From Cheilinus undulatus (taxonomy: Eukaryota; Chordata; Actinopteri; Labriformes; Labridae), in assembly GCF_018320785.1 (NCBI RefSeq), contig NC_054865.1:33356398-33420397 (forward strand): DNA of 64,000 bases, in the 5' to 3' direction. A program made the position numbers and the translations under genes. The notes under the pieces are model-generated. The model had not been told where the DNA came from and did not search any database. It saw only the letters and a list, made by a program, of their open reading frames with translations. Shown here in pieces: positions 54,519 to 64,000 of the stretch (positions are counted from its first letter, which is position 1; each line of letters opens with the position of its first letter).

Positions 54519-57500
54519 TTACTTTGGACCATAGCTTTTTGTGTAAGCCTCTCCAAAGAAGTGCCGGTAAATATAATCATCCAGATCTTCAAACACGTCA
54601 TCATCGAGGCCGTGATACTCGTGCATGTCATTCAGATAGTCTTCCACGCCACTTACAAAGTCTGTAAACAGCATGCGGTCATGGATAAACAGCCCATTGT
54701 GGAAGAAGTTGTTGATAAATGTTTCTAGTTCTTTCCAGTGGTAGAAGTGGTCGACCTCTTGCTGCAGGTAGCTCTGCATCAGCTGGTAAAATTCATCTGC
54801 TCTGATCGGCTCCATGGCTTTGTTGAAGATGCTCATGGACTCCTGGTAGGCACAGTCGAAAACACCGGAGCATCCTTTGTACCTGGACTTCTGGGAGTTT
54901 TGACCTTGGTCTTGGGAAACTTTGTCTCCTGATTTCCGTGTGTTGTGGTTGCTTTGGAAGGAGTCGTCAAATTTGTGTGAGTGTCTATGATGAGGCTTGA
55001 ATCCGTGCTGCCACGACTCCTTTGAGTTCTTCTCCCCCTGTCTCTTGTCGTAGAACCCTCTGGCTTTGTTGATGAAGGTTGAAGCGGAGTCCTTGAAGTG
55101 TCTGAAAGTTAATTTGACAGAATCAGAGAACTTTCTCAGGTTCTCCTTTACTGCTTCCTTCGCCTTCTTTATCTGCTCTTTATGGTGATGGACAAACTCT
55201 TTCGTGGAGTTCTTCACTGCATCAAATGTGTCTTTCACTTTGCCTGCCGTGCCCTGTTTTGGTTTCTTCAATTTGTACTCTGTGTCTCCTTTAGCTCTGT
55301 CTTCTTTGGTTTCCACATACAGCCTCTCCCACAGGTCAGAGCGCTGCTGCTCAAAGCTCAACCTCTTCTCCAACTCCATCAGACGGGACTGAAGCTCCTC
55401 TGCCTCTGAGCCACCGTCCTTTTCAGCTCCAGAGATACGACTTCTCAGCAGGTTTAACTCTCTCCTCAGCTCATCCGTGATCTTTCTCTCCTTGTCGAGC
55501 CTCTTCCTCAGTGTCTGTGCTTCAAACATCATGTCCTCCCTCTGGCTTTGGATCAGCCGTTTCTCCTCCTCCAGCTGGTCTTTCAGCCTCTGGTTTTCTG
55601 TCAGCAGTGAGTCTGCAGCAGCTCCCACTGCCTCCCGCTCTCTGATCTTAGAGTGCAGGTTTCTCAGCTCCTCCTGTAAGGCAGACAGCGACTTCTCCTC
55701 ATGCTCCAGGGAGCTTTTCAGCAGCTGGTTCTCAGCGGTTAGCCTCTGCTGCTGAGACACAATGTTAGTTCTCTCATCTGTCTTCTGTTTCAGCAACATT
55801 TCCAGGTCATCTATCTGAGCCTGAACGAGACAAGACAAAACATAAGAAATATAACTATGCCTTGTAATGTATTTTTTAATGCAATCACTGAGATCACACA
55901 AAGGACTCCAAATTTAAATATTGCAATAAGATGAAAGACAAGGATTTAAATTGATTTCCTGTTTTGTTTTGAATTCTATATTATCCTTTAAATAGTTATT
56001 TTTATAAATTACAATTAAAACAATTACCTGAAGTTATTTTGTACATAACTCTAAACAGTTGCTAAGCTGTGATCATTAAATTTAGGCAGGAGGTTTTCTC
56101 TGAGTCAATTGTTAATTCAGTATTCGTAATATTAAGGTTAAACAATAAATAATGCTGCGAAAAGCTGGTTATGTTAAATCTTCAAGTTCATAAAGACTAC
56201 CATGAGGGTGCAATGAGGAACTTATTCACTGATTAAATTGATCTCAAGGTATTATGTTTTGGTTTCTTGTGGTCTCAGGTTTTGTAACCAGATTCTCGTG
56301 TTGGTTTGGTACTCTTGGGTTCTTGTGACAGCTCAGGATGTCTTAGTTTGATGTCTTACTTCTTGGGATGTTATAGTATTAAAGATGTCCGAGTAACAAT
56401 GTTGTTTGGGTTTAATATGTAGGGGTATAAAGTTATTCTTTTTAAATAACGTGCAGGTTTTTGCCCTCAACAGTTTGCTCAGTGCACAGGTGTAATTTCA
56501 AGTTTTTCTTTAGTGAACTACAGGCCTAGTGACCACATCACCCTTGCCCTTTGGGATCCCCTCAGGCTCCCACATCCAATTCAAAATCCCTCATTCATGA
56601 AGCCCTCAACTACCAGGCTCTCTCCTACCTCACTGACCTCCTTTCTGTAGCCTCTGTTCTTCAAATGCAAGCCTCTATTTACCACTCACAACCAAGGCTA
56701 AGGCTAAACCATGTGTTTAAATAGTACTAAAATAAAGTGTACCAAGTTTCAACGTCTTCATATTTCAGTTAAAAACACTGAACAAGCCCCTGTATCGTCC
56801 CTGTCCCCACAGGAGGACAATAGAAATGTTCTCAAGATGTCATGTCCTCACAGCTGCTTTAGATTACCTGAGTCTGTAACTGTTTTAAGCGGAGCTCCTG
56901 GTTCTCTTTCTTTATCTTTTCAATCACATCAGTGAGAAGGGAAATTACTTTTTGTCCGTCCAGGTCATCAAGGCCAAAGTCTACCTTCTGAACCTGAGTG
57001 AGACATGAAATGTAAGTGTTACATGCTTTCAGGTATATAAGTCATGTGTGTTGACATGACAACAAATTGCCATGTATCTATTACTTCTCTCAAAACTATA
57101 ATGATAATATGTTGAACCAACACATCTTGGCTAGAGTGACAGCCTTTCAAAAATAACTAATAAAAAACAAATTTTTATCATTTATTTATGGTATCTTTTT
57201 ATTTAAAGCTTTTCCTTTTCTGTTCAACAAAGTAAAAACAAAAAAAATATTTTATGTTAAGGGGTTTAAAAATTTAAAGTTAAGTTAAAATCAGTAAAGG
57301 ATAACTGCCATGAATGGCCAGATTCGTATGGTTCTAGTAATAACCAGTGTTGTAACTGACCTGATCTGTTAAAGGTAGTCCCCTCATGTGTAGCTGAAGC
57401 AGATCTCTTACACCATCCAGTTCATTCACTTTGTGCTTCTCCACTGTTTTTTGTCTTTCTTGAATCTGGACTGTCCCTGTAAGATCAATCATTTATTAAA

Positions 57501-60500
57501 GATTTAATTGCACACAACATACACATGTCACGACAGTCCGTGGTAGTCTTGTATGTCTAAACATAAACAGGAACAAAAGTGGGACTGGTTTCAAGCATGC
57601 AAACTTAAAGTCGGTGTAGTTTACACTAAAGATAAGAGTCACTGAGACAGCGTGTACACCTGCAATTATTACCAGAGTACAGTGGCGTGTCAAAAAATCT
57701 GCTCTAGACTAGACTGAGACATAGATTTCCTGCCTAATAATGGAAAAGGGAACCAAGGGAAGGCTTGGTGGATAATAAGACACTTCTACAAAATAATTCT
57801 CAAATATCCACGGTAGTAAGCCATTACAAGTCAGAGGAAGACTTAAGAATTAGAATAACTTGATATTCCTCAGAAAAGGAAGTTGATGTACTGTCAGTCT
57901 TTTTACTTGTCAGATGATATTATGGGCCATTACCAGTCAATAACACATACATCAAATTTTTTTTTAGATATGCCTCTCTATAAAAACTTCAATTTTAACC
58001 TTACACTAACAGAGAACATTAATCTATTATCTATACAACTCATCTCATTTGGGGTCACAGCTGGCTGGAGCCGATCCCAGCTGTTTGGGTGAAAGACAGG
58101 GCACACCCTGGATAAGCTGTGAGCCAAATACAGGGCTGACAATTAGAGACCAACAACCATTCATGCTTACACTCACACCTATGGTCAATTTAGGGTCACT
58201 AATCCACCTAACAGGCATGTTGTTAGACTGTAGGAGGAGGCCAGAGTACCTGGAGAGAACATGCTCTACACAGAGAGGCCCTGTCTAATGGGGATTTGAA
58301 CCAGGAACCTTCATGCTGTGAGGCAACAGCACTAACCACTCTAAATATTGGCTGCCAATATTGACCATATGTATGAAAAAGCTTGTAAAGTCGTAGGCAG
58401 GACTACAATACCTACATCAGCTGAGTGCTTTCTATTTATCTATTTGTTTATTTATCAAAAATCAAATATCATGCCTCCCTAGATAGCAGTAATATAAGGC
58501 TTTGCATAGTCACAACAGGGTAAACTCAATGCAGAATCAACAGAAAAAAGTTTCATTCAAGCTTGTAAATTCACTCTATTTATTTATTATGAATTCAGCT
58601 AATTTACTGGATGTGATATTCTTTACATTCAAAACCTCCAGTTCTGTAATAAACTCCTTACCATAGAAATGGCCAAAACCCATGCTGATGGCGATGAGGA
58701 GGGCAATCAGGATGCACTTGTTGAGGACGCTGCTGCCTTGTCCCTGCTTTCTGGCATCCAGAACAGCAGCAGGGTCAGCTTCAGTCTGCTCATCCTTCTT
58801 CCTCTCGTCTCTGACCTCCTCTTTGTCCTCCCTCTCCTCCTCGCTGTGGCTGGACTCCAGCACTCTTTCCTGCTCCTCTTCTTCAGACTCTGAAACAATG
58901 TTCGTAGTATTCTTCCTCAACCTTCTTCTCCGGATTACAGTAGTTGGGCTTATTCCTGCTTCATCCTCACTGCTGCTTGAGTTTGTCACTTCAGGCTGCT
59001 GGATGGGGAAAACTACAGCAAAACCAACAGGAATGTAAAGTGATTATTATAGAAGATAAAACACGTAAGAATGGGTATACATAAAACTAACAGGCTGAAA
59101 AAGCATGCAAAAGTGAGGTTAATCATGCAGGTATTCACCCGTCAATAAATATTTTACTCTTATATGTCCTTTATTCAAAACTTTGTGTTTTTGACATTAT
59201 TTTTAATTACATGAAGGAGCTTTTTATAGAAATATTCTCCCAAAATATCCAGTGTCATCTCGTTCTCTTTATGGCCTAAGGTTGGAGGGCTCAAGATCAA
59301 TATCAACCTAATGCCCGACAAAGAAAAGTCCAGCACATAAGCAAGAAGAGATCAGGCTATAATGTAAGACAAATAGGAAAAGCTTAATTTCATGATCCTC
59401 CCCAAAAAATAATACAGCTGCAGCAACCAAATGCCTGCTGGTATAAACTCTTGTAATCTTACCTGGTTTAAATCTCTCACTACCTCTTCATTAGGAAACA
59501 AGTAGATGTGAATATAACTACATCTATGTAAATATAATACCACTAAGTGGGCTTTTCAGTTTCAGAAGTACAGCAACTTTACATTCAGTCATGCATACTC
59601 CAGTCTCTTTTAAAGAATAACATCATACAAAACAAATTAATATCTGTTTTGTAGCTGAACAGTCATGCTACTCTCCTCTCTCACAGACTGCTAGCCAAGC
59701 TCCAGGACCAAAGATTTATTTAGTTATTAGTCACAGATCTCTTCTTTATTAGAAAGGAAAAAGCAAGAGGGAGAGTAGCTAGCAGAGGCCAGAGTGCAGT
59801 ACACAAACATGCCTTTGCTCAATGTCTGTAATCAGGTTGGTTTGTTTCTTATTTACAGGGCTAGAAGCTTTTTATATTCTAGGGTCAGACCTATCAACAC
59901 ATGTAAGCAAACCACTCTGAATATTTTCAAATATGGTCAAACATGCTTTTAAAAAGACACAGCTGACTCACATCAACATGTGTTCATGCTAGTGCCTAAA
60001 AAGTTAGATTAGTGGATTTCTAAGCAAACTTATAATCATATTAACTTCACTCCACATTCACTTAGTCCACCTTGTAAAGAGCGGCCTCCACTGAGCTGAC
60101 TTCTCAGACTGTAGCCGAAGCTCAAAAGACTCTGAGTGAGTTTCCAGTGACTCAACTTTAAACCTGCTTTGTTAAAGTAGAAAAAAAGCCAGAGGAGGAA
60201 AACTTTTGCTTGGCTGAAATGTAAACAAAAGTCAGCCCGATTGAAAAAACATCTGTGGATAGTTTTTTTGTGACTGTGTGTGTGACTGCAGGCCTACCAG
60301 TCTCTGCAGCAGCAGTAAAAGCATACTGGCTGCTGCAGGAGGTGCCCATGTAAAACTCCTCATTGACTCCTGCCTCCTCTTCCACCTCAGCGTGCTCATC
60401 CTCCTTCAAATCTCCCAGAGTCACGATGTCGGAATGATCGCTGGAGGACAGCACAGTCACATGCTCTTTCTCTGTGGTGTCATCTCCAGCCTGGAGAAGA

Positions 60501-62199
60501 CAGAATATGTTACAGATGGATGGCAGAGGAAGAAGCAGTAGAGAGGCTCTGAATAATTTTAAATAAAACTCTAGACTTTGAAAGTTGTCTCACCTCAGAG
60601 GCATACAGTGTCTCATCTGTGGTTTGTTCTTGCAGAGTTTCATCAAGAAAATCAGCAGCTTCCGCTTCTGCACACACATCTCAACATGTAAAAGTTTCAA
60701 TAATCGTAAAGTAAGTCATATGAATCCCTGATTCAACCACAACTTAAAATGATTTATGATCCAAAGACAGTTTTTAAATGTCTTACTTATACTGTAAGTA
60801 ACTTAAATAGAACATAAAAGGCAGCAGAAGGGCAAAAATTTGGATGATCTTTACCAGCTGACACAGATGCTTGTCCCTCCTGCAGCTTTTCTTTCTCCAC
60901 CTGAGGATGCTCTAACAGGTCAGCAACATACTCTCCAGCAGCTTCTGGGCTCAGCGTCTCAATGTCTGAACCCTGTCAATACACAGGCAAACATTAAACT
61001 AAGTAGGATAAATCTAACTTTAATAACTCAGATTTATGACAACTAGGATGCTGTGCGAATATGGAGGTTCCCATTAATAATCAAAGACATTTAGTATTAG
61101 TCCAATCCAATCCAATACAACACATTTATTGTCTCCATAGAAAAATTAGTCTTGGACTCCAGTGCTCCACATATTTTTCTGCCCTCACACATTAATCAAT
61201 GAATAAAAGCAAAAAAGTTTAATTTACCACAGATGGACTCCAAATAGGGTGTAGAAACATCTCAGCAAAGATCAAGAGAAATTTAAGGCATTCTAGCGAA
61301 ACTTAAGGTGTTTTACAAAGTGTCTGAATACTTATGTTAATACGATATTTCAGTTTTTTCTTTTTAATAAATTTGAAAAGAAAAATTTAAAAAATCTCCT
61401 ATCTCTGTCATGATGGGGTACGGGGTGTAGATTAATGAGAACATTTTTTTTTCAACTATAGCATCAGGATGTAACATAATAAAATTGACAAAAGTGAAGA
61501 TGGTCTGAATACTTTCCAGATGCATTGTACATACAGCTTTAAGTTTAACTAAGGATCTTTATTAAATGGAAAAAACAGCCCCTGCAATAATTATCAAGCA
61601 ATACTAGAGGTGACTTGTGAAACATCTGTTGTGCAATTTAAGAGGCCTGTTTGTCTTACTCCCTTATCATGGTGCATTTCCTGTGTATAATTAAGGCAAA
61701 TATATTTCCTAACCAAACCAGCAGGATTTTTGTAAGGTTGAGTTAAAGTTGCTGCAGTCATTGCCAACTTTCATTTGACAAAATGGCAAAGCAGATTGTC
61801 AGTGTGTTGTTTTAATGGTAGCTGACACATCAGAAACAGGTTTATCCAGTAACACCGGTGTGTAATTTCACAAAGGCCAGCAAATATACAGCTGAATCTT
61901 AAAAAACATTAGATTGTAAGGAATGTTGAGATTTTTATGGTGGCAGATTACAAGCACTGTCTCTTTTATCTGTGGCGATCATGTTTTTATTTTTCATCAC
62001 AAAAGATTTAAAGAAAAAAAAAGAGCTTTTTTACATTACAATTACCACTAACCATGACTCCCACCCATGTCTTTGCTGTCAGCCTAAAGTTAAGTAATAA
62101 AAGAAAAACTTTGATTAGAAAAAAGGGAAGACTTTATACCTCATTACTTATAATGGTCCAGCCACAGGACGACTCTGTATCACTTGAAGTCTCGGACAT
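54519..62199 (-). CDS. ccpg1: CCPG1, ER-phagy receptor
   Basis: Eight coding exons: 62199-62140, 60972-60855, 60667-60594, 60490-60298, 59012-58662, 57476-57361, 56993-56868 and 55820-54519. Phases agree and give 779 aa (human 757). The N-terminus, MSETSSDTESSCGWTIIS, carries the LC3-interacting motif W14-I17. GSDIETL (from residue 21) and SDIVTL (exon 60490-60298) match the two FIP200-binding motifs of human CCPG1. An acidic, disordered cytosolic region leads to one membrane segment (about 248-266, in LNKCILIALLIAISMGFGHFYG). The luminal part is a long coiled coil (about 347-480), a Lys-rich stretch (VKNSTKEFVHHHKEQIKKAK) and a conserved C-terminal domain (CSGVFDCAYQESMSIFNKA to SYGPK). In mammals it is induced by the unfolded-protein response and takes luminal ER cargo to autophagosomes. 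Confidence 0.97.
58041..58341 (+). repeat. Common teleost interspersed repeat
   Basis: It contains GGCTGGAGCCGATCCCAGCTG, ACACCCTGGATAAGCTG, CAACCATTCATGCTTACAC and AGGCCAGAGTACCTGGAGAG in the usual order. It is a member of the family whose fragment lies inverted at 6011-6155. It is in a ccpg1 intron. Confidence 0.75.
61235..61535 (+). mobile_element. Terminal fragment of a Tc1-like element
   Basis: It matches the right end of the 5730-6790 element: GTGTCTGAATACTTATGT, AAATAAATTTGAAAA-type A/T sequence, GTCATGATGGGGTAC and AACATAATAAAATTGACAAA. Only this end is present. It is in ccpg1 intron 1. Confidence 0.75.
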
Positions 62200-63137
62200 T
62201 ACTGTCCGTTTGTTGGCCCAATCCAGGTATCTACAGGAGATAAAGAGGTTTAACACTGAAGTCAGTATGTTATGGTGGAAAAGATAAGTTGGGTCAGTGT
62301 GTCAGGGTTAACATCATTTTACACAAGCTTATGTTCCACCACTTTACATTTCTATTCCAAAAACATCAAAAGAGAAAACATTAAAATATTAGCACATCTG
62401 CTGCTACTTGCCTGTAGTTATTTGAAAACATGAATTAGTCACAGTATGATTCAGACCTGCTTTACCTGACCTCACACTGCAACACTTGCATCTAATTTGA
62501 ATGTGGTACACACCGACAGACTGATCCTTTGTCTACTCCAAAGCAACGTGTGCTATTTCACTTCATGTGCAAACCCTGTAAGTGAGCTTTACAATGAGAA
62601 TATAGGGGGGCAATGCCACATGTATATGAAAATAAAATGGGTAAAGCAACAATATGTGACATCTCCTTGGTAAACGGTCTTAAAATAGGTCTTTAAGAAC
62701 TGAAACATTATTCACTTTTGTTTCATTCATGAATTACCCTGTTTGGTCATTAACTTGAGGCTTTAGTTTTAACATTCATTATCAAACAAACAAGCAAACA
62801 CACAAACAAGCATCCAGTAAAAACAGCGACCTGTAGTGGTGAGTGATTACGGTAAGTGATGATGCCAGCTCCTGCGGCCTGACAATGAAAATATCTCCTG
62901 TTTGACTCAACATCAATGCAGTCGTTAGTAGTAGGTAGCTATCACTATCTTGGCGTGTCAACATTAAAATAAGGCGTTTATCGGTTAGTCAGCATCTAAC
63001 AACTTTCTCATCAGACTAGTTGCAAACATTAGCATCGTCAAATACATTATCACATGCCGTATCCACCACGTTCGTCATCTTTAGCGGCCCCTTTACATCA
63101 TTATCTTATGAAAGTCTATGAAACACAAAGACCTCAC

Positions 63138-63250
63138 CAGTATTTTTTCGTCCAACAACGCAGCAGCTGCTTACAAAGCTTCAGAGTTGTTGCAGGACGT
63201 TTTAGCCCTCAGGTTATCCGTTAACAACACTGTAAAGCCTATTGCAGATG
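63138..63250 (-). promoter_or_regulatory. ccpg1: Probable ccpg1 non-coding first exon and promoter
   Basis: A minus-strand donor (TACTG|GTGAGG) ends an exon at 63138. It can join the acceptor CTCCTGTAG before 62230, 31 nt upstream of the ATG. The upstream region has CpGs (CCGGCGAAG near 63269). The start of transcription is not defined. Confidence 0.5.
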
Positions 63251-63299
63251 GGAATTGTAGTTCTAACCGGCGAAGCTAGAACGTCAACTGAGGCCTTCA

Positions 63300-64000
63300 T
63301 CCATCTTTAAAAAACTACATATGCCACTGGTCAGCGAGGAGGGAAAACATACTCTGCGTGGGTGGAGCAACCCGTTTGGAAACAAACCTTACGGCTATGG
63401 AAAAACATAAACAATGAAGCATGACACTGAAAAAGCGACAGGAAACTAAACTTAAGCGAGAAGACAGAGAAAAATGACATTATTTTTGAGGGGTACCTCT
63501 CCGTTATTGACAAAAATATATATATTCCGCGTCTACTCTAGTCTGAGCTGTGCCTTTAGTTTTGATAAAACCATACACGGCCCTTTTCGACTCTACGACA
63601 CAAGTTCAGCAGGGGCTGTAGACGATTCCGTGGTCTGTCCAGGGACCATGGTCTCTGGCACGGACCAGTGGTCACTGCCATTAGGGGCGCTAGAGACCCT
63701 GGTCGCGACCCATGACAATCCAAATTTCAAGAAAGGGAACTTTTGTAGCTTACTTTCAGACACATTGGTGATTCTGCGGCTTTGTACCAAGACATAAGAG
63801 TGAGCGCTTGTTCTCACCAGACATTATGTTGACAGATGAGTGTTATGCCACCTGACTGGTAGGATGAGTCAAGTCATTCCAAAACAATGGAAATGATTCT
63901 GTGACGCTGCTCTGCAACCCTTTGAGATTCTAAAATACCATTTGCATTCTTGGCTCTTTTCCAAAAACGACTGAATTCAAAGTTGCCATTAGAACCATTT
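63300..64000. other. Upstream flank of ccpg1, no supported gene
   Basis: An open frame of 107 codons (63474-63797, plus) exists, but it has no family resemblance that I can see and low-complexity composition. AGGGACCATGGTC and ACCCTGGTCGCGACC around 63640-63710 are short related motifs. Human DNAAF4 lies next to CCPG1; nothing like it is visible here. Confidence 0.4.

Noticed and set aside
54738-55755. Plus-strand ORFs of 60-90 codons inside the last ccpg1 exon
   Set aside because: They lie antisense to a 433-codon exon with clear family identity and show no signature of their own.
63474-63797. A 107-codon open frame on the plus strand next to the ccpg1 promoter
   Set aside because: It has no recognisable protein signature, starts in A/T-rich sequence and lacks a supporting splice context. 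It is probably a chance ORF, though a divergent transcript cannot be excluded.

Overview
The window is vertebrate nuclear DNA, almost certainly from a teleost fish. Genes are split into many short exons with GT/AG introns, the background is AT-rich, and the spacers are full of typical fish repeats: Tc1-like transposons, hAT-type non-autonomous elements, a tRNA-derived SINE, and LINE 3' ends. No tools were available. Exon borders were read by eye from splice sites, reading phase and remembered human orthologues.

Layout from left to right. (1) 1-7362, plus strand: the 3' half of a gene for a Ser-rich then very acidic protein that I do not recognise, with its 3' UTR to about 8.8 kb. (2) 11522-17160, minus: vrk3, a vaccinia-related-kinase-family pseudokinase, with 14 coding exons and 545 aa. 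(3) 20190-about 40220, minus: rab27a, with 5 coding exons and 220 aa, and a non-coding first exon about 13.7 kb upstream across repeat-rich DNA. (4) 43891-about 45500, minus: pigbos1, a 52-aa mitochondrial microprotein. (5) 47568-51299, plus: pigb, the GPI-anchor mannosyltransferase 3, with 12 exons and 522 aa; its intron 2 has the hallmarks of an AT-AC minor-spliceosome (U12) intron. (6) 51941-52356, minus: an unrecognised two-exon gene for a 66-aa basic protein. Its first exon and promoter lie in one arm of a roughly 350-bp inverted duplication. (7) 54519-about 63250, minus: ccpg1, an ER-phagy receptor, with 8 coding exons and 779 aa.

The order rab27a-pigbos1-pigb-ccpg1 matches human chromosome 15q21. 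VRK3 is on 19q13 in human, so the left side is a lineage-specific join or an ancestral linkage. The genes do not form an operon. They share themes (ER quality control, GPI-anchor synthesis in the ER, ER-mitochondria contact, secretory-granule traffic), but that is conserved synteny, not evidence of a joint pathway.

The points most worth a second look are the AT-AC intron of pigb, the inverted duplication of a promoter and first exon beside pigb, the unknown 66-aa gene, the minimal upstream ORF overlapping the pigb start codon, a 44-bp near-perfect palindrome upstream of pigb, and the odd set of retained and lost catalytic residues in vrk3.
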